64,000 bases of DNA from Flaccisagitta enflata (taxonomy: Eukaryota > Chaetognatha > Sagittoidea > Aphragmophora): NCBI GenBank assembly GCA_965153355.1, contig OZ231128.1:35154001-35218000 (forward strand), in the 5' to 3' direction. Below, piece after piece: positions 1 to 11,713 of the stretch. Below the pieces are notes generated by a model. That model searched no databases. It was not told the origin of the DNA and saw only the letters and a program-made list of their open reading frames with translations. Numbering within the stretch: position 1 is the first letter of the stretch; the number at the start of each line of letters is the position of its first letter. A program made the position numbers and the translations under genes.

Positions 1-54
1 GTTGTTTGTCTTTTCTTTTTCAAATGCTTTTTTCTTGCCCGCAATGTCCTTTGT

Positions 55-436
<382 letters not shown>

Positions 437-528
437 CAAGCCTAAAATAACAATAATTCAAAATTGAGGGATCGTCGCGACGGATGACCCGACACACGGC
501 GACTAAGGACAATGTCACGTATAAGAAG

Positions 529-612
529 TCGTTTGTGGTTTAGAGGTAGCGGAGTGTGCGAATGTATCAGTTTTTTAACAACTGGTAATAAGTTCGAATC
601 AACTGTCTGGAC
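529..612 (+). repeat. Possible tRNA-derived SINE head or decayed tRNA-like promoter
   Basis: TGGTTTAGAGG (536-546) fits the pol III A box and AGTTCGAATCA (591-601) is close to the B box, at tRNA-like spacing. The T stem and acceptor stem do not pair, so it is not a functional tRNA gene. Confidence 0.3.
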
Positions 613-878
613 TGTTACGTTAAATTTTGTTAACTGAATTTTCTAACAATGCGCCAGTGGCCAACTTACCAACCAATGAGCTTCCTTGAGACAGGGCATG
701 TGTCACATATAAATGAAAAGACTGAAAAGACTAGAGAATCAAAGCTTCGCTTAAAATGCAGTGAAGCACGCTCAAGACCAAAGGGTACATATATCAAACG
801 TTTTCCCATCGCTTAATTATCGTTTTATAGAATCATATGCACCGCCACTTGAGCGGACTGAAGCGACATGCCAGCAAT

Positions 879-1490
879 GCTAACCATGGCCAAAAAAAAA
901 ATCGTACATTGCTTCTTTCTACTATAACTTTATGCTGCTTTTGAGAAAGTACATACAATCTATGACCATTTTAAAGAGTTTCGAAAAATCTTTGATTTGA
1001 GTCGTTGAACGAAATTCTAACTTAAAAACTTTAGAAGTTGTGATAATTTGAAAAAAAAAAGTGTCAAATTGAAATCTGCCAGATATGACGTTTTTTACTA
1101 ACTTTAATTCATGGACTTAAAGTCTTTATTTGATTACCATTTCTAAACAGATTGAGTTAAAAAGGTCTGCTTGGAGCCATTTTGTAGATAATAAGTTATA
1201 TTTTCATTTTCTCTTTAATTTTTCTTAGTTTCCTTTTGTCATATATGTTTTTACGCTTTTAAAGACAGAACTGAAAGTACAGAATCCCTTCAAATGACAG
1301 ATTATGGTGATGCTCACTTCAAACTGTTGCCATTTCTAAACGAATTTAGCTAAAACTTCCTGCTTGATCTAGATTTGAAGAACTTTTGAAGATCTTTCAA
1401 ACGGTCACCAATTTTTTGTATTTTCATTGAGATTAAGCCAGTCAAAAGCATCAAAAACCGCCATGTACGGTTTTTTTGGCCATGGTTAGC
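879..1490. mobile_element. MITE M1, about 610 bp, palindromic
   Basis: The ends are inverted copies: GCTAACCATGGCCAAAAA at 879 and its complement ending at 1490, followed inside by CGTACAT on both sides. The arms continue as a looser inverted repeat. The left arm near 963 reads ATGACCATTTTAAAGAG, and the right arm, read in reverse complement, has a similar GTGACCGTTTGAAAGA. No coding sequence. Confidence 0.7.
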
Positions 1491-2567
1491 AGGTCTCTTA
1501 GCATCATCATCTATTCTCTTTTTTTCTAACGATGGACTTTATCATTTAAGCGTCATTGTTTGAGCATTTAGCCACTCTAAATTCATTTCTCCAATGGCAT
1601 TCAATTTTTTCACAATCTAAAGATCTGGTAGTTTTAAAATCGTTCCTGCTACTCCGGTGTAAGAACATACTCATTTCTGAGTTATGACTTGTGTAAGGCG
1701 CTGGCAGCGCAATTCCACATGGGTTAGAATCCTGTTCAAATACCCGCAAGATTTTCCATCTGCAAAGATCTGCAACGTAATTTCTTATTCTTTAAATCTC
1801 TGGATTCATATTGAACAACCCCATAACTTCGTTGTCAAAATAATTTGAGGTGTTACCGCCACTGCGCTGGTTCTGAAACACTGACAAATATCCACTTTAT
1901 GCGTCATACACTAACTCCACTATCAAAAACGGCAAAAAAAGTTATCACTTATCACTCCAAATTCCTAATTATGTTGCTGCAGTAAAAATACAAGAACAAG
2001 TTCATTCTACACGCCTTTGCCTGAGTAACAACAGGTTACTTTTCTATGAGGCTCAATGTTGTTATTTGAATGAAGATATGAAGCTCAAACCTTTGCTATA
2101 TTATTGTTTTTTTTCTCATCAATCTTCTAAAGTGAGAATTGATTACAATGTCTGTGCTATCATTCCTTTCGCTGCTTTCTGTGTAATAAAAGGGAATTAG
2201 GGTAGGAATGAAATAAAAGGAGTACAATCATTCAAAACCAGGAACAAAATGTTATTTCAACTAAGGGGATACTATGATTCAAAAAAAGAATAAGCTACCT
2301 TTTTTATGAAATCACTGCATGTGACAATTGAAAGCAATGGAAATGGTAGGGAATCAATTAGAAAAGTTGTTATTAGTTGGACATGACGCTGAAATATTGT
2401 TATATTTTTCATTTTCTAAGGCCGACAATGTTGCTAGTTATGCTCTTATTTTTCTAACAATCTGAGTCTCAACGTTGTTATAAACAAGGTTGTTACTCAG
2501 TCGAACGCGTGTACTGCAAAAGAAAGAAAAGCGCCACTAGCCCATCCCATTATTATCATACCACTCG
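1491..2567. other. Unassigned spacer
   Basis: AT-rich unique-looking sequence. I see no convincing exon, repeat end or RNA gene here. Confidence 0.5.
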
Positions 2568-2590
2568 TTAATGGATGATCCATAATGTAC

Positions 2591-2912
2591 CTTTAAACGG
2601 CCGGTGGTTGGTAAAGTGGTTCCCGCCACCGCCGCCCGAGGCCGCCGCCGCCGCCGCAATTCTCTCTTCTTGATCGTTGATCATTTGTTGACGATTCGTC
2701 ACAATGTCGACGGCGGGCATCGAAGACGACTGAGACGCCACAACGTCGCCGGAAGACGACGACGATGACGACGACGACAACGAAAACGTCTCTGATTGGC
2801 TCACGCGAGAGCCAATGGAAAGCCCCGTCTGAATGATCGGCGACGCGATGTCCGAACACTTGACAGTAGGACGGTAAAATACGCGCGCAGATATCACCTT
2901 AGAATGGGGACC
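2591..2912 (-). CDS. Probable exon (host gene on minus strand): end of an Ig-like domain, then Ser/Ala/Gly-rich stretch
   Basis: In gene sense the sequence runs (CT)n (2968-3020 on plus), CCATGTGTCAG acceptor, then an open frame in phase 0 of 107 codons to a possible donor AAAG|GTACAT at 2590. If that donor is not used, the frame stops at 2568 and this would be the last exon. ARVFYRPTVKC near the start resembles the final strand of an Ig domain and the next Cys. It is followed by a Ser run, an acidic-polar segment, an Ala run and a Gly run ending NHFTNHRPFK. The block is CpG-rich and more GC-rich than its surroundings, as coding DNA often is here. Confidence 0.5.
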
Positions 2913-2963
2913 CTGACACATGGAGACATGGGGAATGACGGTTAAAAAAGAGCCACGGGGAGA

Positions 2964-2967
<4 letters not shown>

Positions 2968-3020
<53 letters not shown>
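2968..3020. repeat. (GA)n microsatellite, (CT)n in the sense of the adjacent minus-strand exon
   Basis: About 53 bp of AG repeats lying 55 bp upstream, in gene sense, of the acceptor of exon 2591-2912. Confidence 0.95.
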
Positions 3021-3023
<3 letters not shown>

Positions 3024-3149
3024 CAAACCAAAGCCTTGAAGCATTTCTTTTTGATTTATGAAAGTATATAAAAGCAATTTTATAACTTGTGTTCGTGGTT
3101 GATCTACTCCCAGCTGCGTTTATGATAGTTTTTAATAGGCTCAAGAAGT

Positions 3150-3306
3150 CCCGTGTTGTGTTGTGTTGTGTTGTGTTGTGTTGTGTTGTGTTGTGTTGTG
3201 TCGCGCTGTGTTGTGCTCTGTTGTGTTGTGTCGTGTCGTGTTGTGCTGTGTTGTGTTGAGTTGTGTTGTACTCTGTTGAGGTGCGTTGTACTGTGTTGTG
3301 CAGTGT
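3150..3306. repeat. (TGTTG)n pentanucleotide array
   Basis: The regular TGTTG block becomes increasingly interrupted (TCGCG, CTCTG, TACTG) to the right. Confidence 0.9.
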
Positions 3307-3709
3307 TGGTTTGCCGTTCGATCGTTCAATCCGATGAACTACGCAACAGCGTTAAATCTTTCACATTTATACATGATACTCTTAGTCATTTTTATCATTA
3401 TATTCGTAATCGTATATTGTATTATTCGTTAGATTTTCTTCATTGATTGTAATCTTCTGTTACATTTTGAGATAATTGAGCCTCTGATAGGACAGATGGA
3501 GCTTTTTATAGGGCTCATAGAGCTTGAGATAGGTCTAGGTCTCTAGGATTGGATGAAAGAACAGGCCTAAGGGCAGAACTAAGGATAGGTCCAGGGACAG
3601 AGCTGGGGATCATAGAATAAACAACGCCAAATGCACCTTCTTAGCTCGTGTATACAGCCTTGTTCCCTATATGAGACTATTAGTCCTTATGTCCGCTGGT
3701 CCGGTACAC

Positions 3710-3861
3710 TTTTTAGGTGCAACAAAGCACCTCTATAAATGGCTGTGTCCGTTGGTCGGTCGGTCGGTTGGTTGGTTGGTTGGTCGGACGGGTGACTCAT
3801 TTGTTCGACGATCCACACGTCGCACCTTATTGGCCAGTATTGGCCTACTTGGCCTTGTTTT
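3710..3861 (+). mobile_element. R-family element, GGTGC subfamily
   Basis: The 5' hairpin GGTGC-AACAAA-GCACC is followed by CTCTATAAATGG, a GGTC/GGTT tetranucleotide tract, and GTCGCACC near the 3' end, which repeats the right hairpin arm. It ends TTGGCCTTGTTTT. The arrangement is the same as in other R copies but with a different arm sequence. Confidence 0.7.
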
Positions 3862-4660
3862 AGATGAATATTCTCGGCATAACTGCCAGCTGCCCCTACC
3901 AACCCCGCCACCCGCCCGTGAGCGGTTGTGATCGTGTTTCTGCATTGGTTAACGAACCTAACTCACGCTGATCACACCTCATGAAATCTAGATTCAAAGT
4001 CAGCTTAAGAGGTTCTTGCACTTATTTCTAGAAAAAAAGCTCATTTGGGTTACAGCTTATGGTTACAGCTTGATAAAATCCTTAAGCCCTCATTGATCTG
4101 ATTATCAACGCTCACACAGCTTGATCATTTGAGGAAGGTCATTGACTCATTTGAGGCATGTCATATGAGACATGTCAAATGACTTTAAAGACATAAGATG
4201 GAGCTGTATCCATTCCCGCGAAGGCAACAGCAAGATTCTGCGATCTGAGCTGCGTTGAATCGGTTTGTCTTCGTAGATATTTTTGTCTCCTCGCTTTTTT
4301 CTCTCCAGTTAACAACGGCTGTGTCAGCAGAAACGCTCTTACTCTCTCTCCGCTTCTCTCAGACGTTTCTTTCTTCCAGTCTTTTCTTTTCTGTCTTCTG
4401 TCCATGTCCATGGTCGACTTTCTTGAACGCAATTTTTCTCCACTTAGTGATATCTGATTTCAATTTCTTATTATCATTCTATGTCATTTCTCTCTCATAT
4501 AGTCATATGATTCTCTTGCTCTCACTGCACTTTATAGGTCGCATCAGTCACTTTTTTCTTTCTTTTTTTTTGTCCATCAAACATTTTGTCTTTCTGTCGG
4601 TCACAGTTATTATGTTTCTGACTCTGCTTCTCTGTCTTTCTTTCGCCGCCGTTTCTCTGT
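3862..4660. other. Unassigned spacer
   Basis: Mixed-composition sequence, pyrimidine-rich to the right. Short open frames here look like chance frames running into CT-rich DNA. Confidence 0.45.
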
Positions 4661-4821
4661 CCATCTGTCCATCTCTCTCTCTCCATCTTTCTCTGCCCAT
4701 CTCTCTCTGCCCATCTGTCTGTCTCTCTCTCTGCCCATCTGTCTGTCTCTCTTCCTGCCCATCTGTCTCTCTCTTTATCCAATGTCCATCTGTCTCTCTC
4801 TCTCTCTCTCTGTCCATCTGG

Positions 4822-4911
<90 letters not shown>

Positions 4912-4935
4912 CAATCTGTGTCTCTCTTTCTCTGC
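4661..4935. repeat. CT-rich microsatellite block
   Basis: Degenerate TCTGTCCATCTG-type units lead into pure (TC)n at about 4831-4908. Confidence 0.93.
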
Positions 4936-5118
4936 CCATCTGTCCCTGTCTCTATGGACATCCGTCTATGGATGTAGGGGAGCAAAACGCTTTGGGCCTT
5001 CAGGGGCCATTCGCATACAAAGTCAGACAGTTTTTCTTCCTCTAACAACACTAAATATTTTTTTATTGTTTTACATTCAAAAGTTTAAACACTACTTTTG
5101 TCATCAATTCCTTTTAAT

Positions 5119-5711
5119 AACAATGGCAAAAGAAAAAACCGGACGCTGATTTTTGATCAAGGATTTCTCAGTAACTTAGCAAGATAAACCCTTAAAATCC
5201 ATGATGGTTTCAAAGAGCTTCGAAATATCTTTTATTTGAGCTCTCACAGAACATTGTCACTTCAAAACTGTAAAAGTTATGATGCTTTAAAGATAACCAC
5301 TCAGAAATCTCGAATCTGACTTCTCTTTATTTAGAGTAACCAACTTTGAATTGATATAGCTTGTAAACGAATAAGAATCATGATTTCTGCATGATTCCAT
5401 CTTGTAGAGAATTGAAAATACTTCAATTTTACCTTGAAATTCGTTCTATTTATTTGATTTCTGTATTTTACAGAATATGTGAAACAAAAATTGTCTAATT
5501 GTGAGGCACAGTAATTTGCTTTCAAGAAAATGGGTGTTGAATTTCAATCCTATGTCATTTGAAAACGACTTAAGCTAAAAGTTTCTGCTTGGTCTAGATT
5601 TGTAGAGTTTTTGAAGCTCTTTAAAATGCTCATGGATTTCAAGTAAAAAGTATGTGCAGTATTCAGTCAACATGAAAAACCGAGCGTCCGGTTTTTATTT
5701 TGGCCACTGTT
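5119..5711. mobile_element. MITE M2, about 593 bp, palindromic, relative of M1
   Basis: The left end AACAATGGCAAAAG...CCGGACGCT and the right end AGCGTCCGG...TTGGCCACTGTT are inverted copies of about 29 bp. Internal GCTCTTTAAAATGCTCATGG and its counterpart near 5204 match the M1 core. No coding sequence. Confidence 0.75.
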
Positions 5712-5832
5712 ATGGCAAACATAATGTAATAATAATGTTTCCTCTTTCTGTTTCTGTTTGTTTGTCCATCTGTCGGTCTGTCAGTCCGTCCATAGGTCAG
5801 TCCGTTGGTCCGCGCTGATAGAGTAAACTAGT

Positions 5833-7180
5833 CACCCAAGGATCGCACATGGTCAGCGGTACCCGATGCCCTGCTGGGAGTGATCCAATGAAGAAGTGGA
5901 GTGAGAGGAGGGTAGCAGTCCCAACGGGCTAATGTCCTGTAGAACACAAGGAGGAATTTTCAGACGTCCTGAAGGGGCATATTATAGGCATTAGATGACT
6001 GATTTAGGCATATTTGAAGGCTAGGGGGCAGAATCAAGGCTTGAAGAGCAGATATGAGGTTTGGATGGCAAATTTGAGGCACGGGGGGCTGATTTGAATT
6101 TTGGAGGGCTAATTAAAGGTCTGGAGGGCAGATTTGAGGTCTGGAGATCATATTCAAGGCATGGGGGGGGCTGATTTGAAGTCTGGAAGGCTGAATTGAG
6201 GCCTGGTAGGGCTAATATGAGGCCTTGATGGCCAACAGGGGATTAGAAGGATGGAAGGACGAACATCTGGAAATTCCCCCCAGTGTTCCATACGTCCTTC
6301 CTTTCCATCCCCCCCCCCTGAAGCTTCTCAAGCCTCAAATTCCCATTGAATAACATGGGAAATTGAAAAAAAAGATGCAAACTTCCCATTGACTAACATG
6401 GAAAATTGATGAAAAATGAAAAAAGTTTGAAATTCCCATTGAATTGATGAGAAATTGTAACAGGTCGCCCAAGGGCAATATGTGGTCAGCGATACCCGTT
6501 GCCCTGCTTTGCATGGTTGTAAACCGGAATGAGAGGCAGGGCAGCGGCTCCAAAGGGGATGAAGTCTTGTAGAACACAGAGGACTTTCATTCGCTTGCCC
6601 GTTCGTCCATCCGTCCACCCCCTCCAGGCCCTCTCAGGTCTGAAATTTGCTCTTTCAGGCCTGAAACCTGCCTGTCAGGCCTGAAATCTGCCCTCTCAGG
6701 CCTTAAATCTGAGAGGGCAGAGTTCAGGCCTGAGAGGGCAGATTTAAAGCCTGATAGGCAGGTTTCAGGCCTGAAAGAGCAAATTTCAGGCCTGAGAGGG
6801 CAGATTCAAGGCCTGAGCGGTAAGATTTCAGGCCTGAGAGGGCAGAATTTAGGCCCGAGAGGGCAGATTTCAGGCCTGAGAGGGCCTGGGGGGGACGCAC
6901 AAACAAACAAACGGACAAACAAATGAAAGTCCCCTGTGTTCTACAGGACTTCGTCCCCTTCAGGGCCGCTGCCCAAAAATGCAAAACTCTCATTGAATAT
7001 CATGGAAAATTGCTCCAAGGGCCTCAAAAATGCCCTCTCAGGATGTATGGAAATTCACCCCTGTGTCCTACAGGACATCGGCCCTTGGGGGCTGCTGCCC
7101 TGCTCTCCCTCTACTTCATCAGCAATTGCTCCAAGCAGGGCAGCAGGTACCGCTGACCATGTGCAATCCTTGGAAGACTT
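5833..7180. mobile_element. F-family composite of nested foldback elements
   Basis: The outer arms pair: GGTCAGCGGTACC near 5851 with GGTACCGCTGACC at 7145-7157. A second left end, with GTGGTCAGCGATACC, starts at about 6464. The sequence GGGCAGCGGCTCCAAAGGGG and the fragment CTTGTAGAACACAG near 6540-6575 have inverted partners at 6930-6985. Between them lie arrays of 20-30-bp units (core GGCCTGAGAGGGCAGATTT) that switch strand near 6712, forming a long inverted repeat. The frames in this region are repeat translations. Confidence 0.75.
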
Positions 7181-7184
7181 GTTG

Positions 7185-7280
7185 TGAATGTTTGTGTGTG
7201 GAATTAGGGGTGGGGTGTGAATGGGGCTTGGATGCCCCTGCCCACCAGTCCGCAATGATATTGTGACGCCGCGTCACTTA
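7185..7280. repeat. R-like 3' end with alternative terminal hairpin (copy 1)
   Basis: GCCCCTGCCCACCAGTCCGCAA is as in R elements, but it is followed by GATATTGTGACGC-C-GCGTCAC instead of the GGCCG...CGGCC hairpin. The same ending recurs at 19180-19262. Confidence 0.5.
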
Positions 7281-7763
7281 TTTTCTGTTCATTTTCTTAT
7301 TTTTTTCTAATTTCTCTCTTAAAGATACGTATGCCAGCCTCCTCAGTCCGACATCAAAGCTTCTATCTGAAGGACCTTCATCAACACCCATGCATCTGTG
7401 TGTGTGCGTATGTGTTTTTTCTTTCAGAAGTAAGATGCTTTTTCTCCAAACAAGTATTTTATCAACATGGTCCTTGTCTAACCTTTATTACTATTTTGTC
7501 TTCCTTTTTTTTTCTTTTTGCAAATGGTTACGATAGCTGGCGTGTCAGAAACACAACTCTTACATGAGCACATAAAAGGTCTTCTTTCTCTCTCTGCCGA
7601 TGTATTTCAGGAACCATATGATGTGACGGATTCCCAGAAGGATCTCTGTACCATCCATTGGAATTTTGTCCGTCCGTCCGACGCGCTTTCTGAGTTGTTA
7701 AATCAGCCCAAATCAGCGCGCGCAAATCAAAACACAAGACCGCATACGCTTAGCTTCGTTTAC

Positions 7764-7883
7764 CTGATAGCCGAGAACCTTGAGCGAAACAGTTTCCTCA
7801 GGATGCTCCACTGTTAAAAGTTTCTTCTCCAAATTAATCGAAACATCCGTCTCGTAGGGAGAAATGGAGCTGAATCGCGTAAT
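7764..7883 (-). CDS. Probable internal exon (host gene on minus strand), Ig-strand-like
   Basis: 120 bp, exactly 40 codons in phase 0-0. The acceptor is GTCAG at the end of a long pyrimidine-rich stretch that includes a (CT)n array in gene sense (7920-8024 on the plus strand). The donor is CAG|GTAAAC at 7763. The frame contains YETDVSINLEKKLLTVEH and EETVSLKVLGYQ, alternating hydrophobic and polar residues typical of beta strands. Its phases match those of 19370-19606 upstream and 2591-2912 downstream. It has no Cys, so by itself it is not diagnostic of an Ig domain. Confidence 0.5.
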
Positions 7884-7919
7884 CTGACGATCATGGTGAA
7901 ATATGGGGAGAGAGGGAGC

Positions 7920-7945
7920 GTGGGAGAGAGGGGAAGAGAGAGAGG

Positions 7946-8024
<79 letters not shown>
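7920..8024. repeat. (GA)n microsatellite, (CT)n in the sense of the adjacent exon
   Basis: Pure from about 7951 to 8024. It lies 37 bp or more upstream of the acceptor of exon 7764-7883 in gene sense, forming an expanded polypyrimidine tract. Confidence 0.95.
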
Positions 8025-8027
<3 letters not shown>

Positions 8028-8029
8028 AC

Positions 8030-8956
8030 AAATACATAAATCACGCCGAGACACACTAAGTCGTCCTTTATTCTGATATGGGCCACAGGGCCAGGTAATG
8101 AGTCATCACTTTAACCCTATACGGCAATAAAGAATTCGGAGCTGGAGCCTCGAGTGACATGATTTGATTTTTTTAAAGCTGAAGTCGCAATAAGCGATTC
8201 AAAAAGGTGGAATGCTTAAATTTTAATGCATCCTTAATTCTGGACAGCTTATTGCGACCAATGCCATAATCCAAGGTCATGATCGACGGTATTTGCTGAG
8301 CTGGCAGTGATGTCCCTCATAACCATCGGACAGTTAAATGTAGTTCCCTTTGCAATAACTTCACCGTGAAAAATATTCGTCCTCATCTCGCAAAGTGTAC
8401 ACTCCTTAATTCCGCGAAGATGGAGAAACGCAGTTTTTTAGGTTGATGAATCCTCATACTTGTACACAGTTGTTTACATTTTATATTTTACATTTAAGTT
8501 GTTTATGTTTTATATTTATATATATACATATATATTACATATAAGGAAAAAAACCAATTGCACTGTACCGAAGCGCTCAAGCGTAGTTCAACTGTAAAGG
8601 ATTGTACAGCGAAAGGGTCATAAGGTTTCCATGTGAAAGATCAAGAACGCTGCGCGCTGAAAGACGGATAATAAGAATCCTGATGAATGTCGACAGTTTA
8701 TTGGAAATATCGAAGAAAAAACTTTTCCCCCGACAGACAGATGTCAAGATTCCAGAGGATATCTTGCACGCTGCTGGAGGTCATTTTCTTCTTGCCCTCA
8801 AGAGTATCGTCTTCGTTATGGTCGTCGTTGTCGTTATCTTAGCTCCGCTGTGAAGTGGAAGCTGTGGAAGCGGCATGGAAATCAACCTCTATTCCATCTT
8901 GGTCACTTGTGGCCACCGATTTTAATTTCATATTTCATTTCCAAGTATTCTTACAG
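8030..8956. other. Unassigned spacer
   Basis: A weak TA-rich stretch lies at about 8505-8545. A short plus-strand frame at 8602-8853 ends in a hydrophobic run (VFVMVVVVVILAPL) but has no other support. Confidence 0.4.
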
Positions 8957-9028
8957 GGGTGGGAGCACATGACCACAGAGATAGGAGCACACCTTGTAAT
9001 GAAGGGAGTATGTATTAATGCTGGTACT
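8957..9028 (+). CDS. Possible internal exon on the plus strand (24 codons)
   Basis: The pyrimidine-rich acceptor TTTCCAAGTATTCTTACAG ends at 8956 and donor ACT|GTGAGTG follows 9028. The 72-bp interval is open in phase 0-0 (begins GWEHMTTEIG). No domain is recognisable and no neighbouring plus-strand exon was found, so this is a weak prediction. Confidence 0.22.
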
Positions 9029-10480
9029 GTGAGTGTTTATAATCCACGGCGTTTAACCCTTAACGGTCATCAAATTTGTCAATCAGTCAGCCCAGAGCTG
9101 ACTTACAAGTAAGCAAACACAACATTTGTGACATGGTCCTCACAAATCAAAATTAAAACATCCTCAACTTCACATAGCTTCACATAGCAAAAGTTTGGAG
9201 TACACCTTCATCCTACTTAGGTAAAATATAGCGGTAAAAATCATGGAGATGACCGTTTACTTTTTTTTCTTAAATCCTCTCATCTTCCATTTTTGTATTG
9301 GCCTTAAAGTTCCCAAAAAAATCTCAGAAATCAGCAAAAAAAATGGTAAAGTTTATAAAATCAACTACTCCATAGTAGGTAAAGAATGTAAAAAGAAATA
9401 ACCAACTTCTGTTTTGTGAAACACTCAACCCTAACACCTAAAGTATCGATTACTTTCACACGACCTCTCGTTTCCTCACACAAAGCAACAAGCTGCCGAT
9501 TCTTTTTGCCCTAAGACCCTGGCTGACGACGAACAGTAAAGTCTCCAAACTTGACCTTGCAGAGAACTAATCTCTTCTCTCATCCAGCTTTTACCCCGAC
9601 TTTCTAGCTCTCACACGAAACTATGGAATTCTGTTCAACGCAAGAAAACGCCGCGTTGGTCTGACCGTCAAACGCTAGACACCCTCAGCGTTATTTTACT
9701 TTTACATTTTTCTCTCACAGGTTTATACGGCTTTATTCTATCAATTTACATTTGGCCTTTCCTTCACATCCATCCACCGTTTAGAAAACTCAAGCAAAAT
9801 AAGAAAATCGTTTCAAATGGAAAATGGCGAAAGCAAATTGCTATCAAGGTGTGGAAGAACACAAGCCGTTGTACTTCCAAACGCTTTATGAGCATGAGAG
9901 CCTGTCGAGGCGATTGAAAGCCATAGTCATTGACTATGGCTTTCATTAGTCAACGTCCAGGGAGGCCACACAAAATATCAGTTGTGTTATACAGATGTTA
10001 AATGTATTTTTGTAGCATAAATGAACCACATCCCATCTCGGTGATGTATATTAGCAAGATAATATATTCGTCGACATTTTCATCCGCCTTCCACATTGAT
10101 ATATTCTTATGTCTAGCCGTGTTTTATACTTGATCACTCGCAGTCCAAAATCCGGTATCTGGTGGTCGATTTTTGCTCTTTCGTCAATCCTATATTTCGG
10201 GAATGAACGACAAGCTTTTGACTGCAAAATGTAGATTTTCATCTGTAATCGTGAATGATGTACTTATTGAGTCGAGCGCGAAACTGATTTATACGCGCTC
10301 AAAGTGCCAGGCTTCCAGCTTTATCTTTCCCTACATCACACCCATTTCAAACGTACAAACGATTCTCAAGTCACCGCCTACCCTTTGCCTTTTAGGCCCC
10401 TTAACCCTTCAGCCCCTCTTTCCAGTTCGACATTTATTTCGGTCCTAAACTAATTAACCATACTTAAATTCACCAATCGC
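9029..10480. other. Unassigned spacer with one perfect palindrome
   Basis: No convincing gene. At 9915-9945 two 15-bp arms are perfectly inverted around a single T (arm GAAAGCCATAGTCA). Confidence 0.5.
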
Positions 10481-10485
10481 CCCCC

Positions 10486-10927
<442 letters not shown>

Positions 10928-11513
10928 TCTTGCTTTTTCTTAGAAGTTAAGGCTATATATCGACATTCTTTCGATAATTTAGCTCACACTGGGGACAGAG
11001 AAAGACAGTAATCAAGGCCACAAACGCGAACTTGTAAAAGAATTACTAGAATGCATCATAGAACAGACAAGTGTGAGGATTTTTCCATTGAGTATTGAGT
11101 ATTTCATAAGGCACAACAGCCAATTCTTTTACTCAACATCAACAAGCTAGAAAAGTATTATCCTTGACTATGAAGATTCAATTACACTTATCATGTCCAC
11201 TGATCCTATTGCATTTTTACTCATATCATATGATTTAGAAAATTTATTTCTTACTTGAATTTTTATTCCCTCTAAAAAAGTCAATACATTGAGTACCCAA
11301 TAATCATCCTAGGAATCGGGTTTTTCAATCGAAATGAGTCGTATGCAATATATTTGACAAAACAAATCGTGTTTGTATTTTGTAACAAAAAGAATTCCAT
11401 GGCCGATATGCACCGATCGACAATCAAAAGAGAGGATATCGTAATTCGTGTATGTATATAAAAGAAAGATTGATGCTGTGATAAAGATCAAGATAAGGCT
11501 AGAGCTGATAAAA

Positions 11514-11713
11514 AACAAGGCCGGATAAACGGCTACCAAAGTCGCACGCGGGTGGGCAGAGGCCATATTTGAGGTCACCAGACCATTTGAGCAAGAGCAG
11601 TGAGGTCAAAAAAATAAAACAATAAAAAAAAAAGTGTGACCAACCAACCGACCGACCGACCAACAAACCGACGGACAAGGCGGGCTGTAGAGTCGCGAGC
11701 ACGCGACAAAAAA
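11514..11713 (-). mobile_element. R-family element, GTCGCG subfamily
   Basis: Reading on the minus strand: hairpin GTCGCGTGCTCGCGAC, then CTCTAC, a tetranucleotide tract (GTCGGTCGGTTGG), a middle segment, CTGCCCACCCGCGTGCGAC and finally CCGTTTATCCGGCCTTGTT. Confidence 0.7.

Noticed and set aside
5833-7180. CRISPR-like array of 30-bp units
   Set aside because: The units are degenerate, contiguous and strand-switching, with no spacers, in a eukaryotic sequence.
9500-9700. Minus-strand segment with AFSCVEQNSIVSCES as an Ig-like exon
   Set aside because: No polypyrimidine acceptor and a stop soon after.
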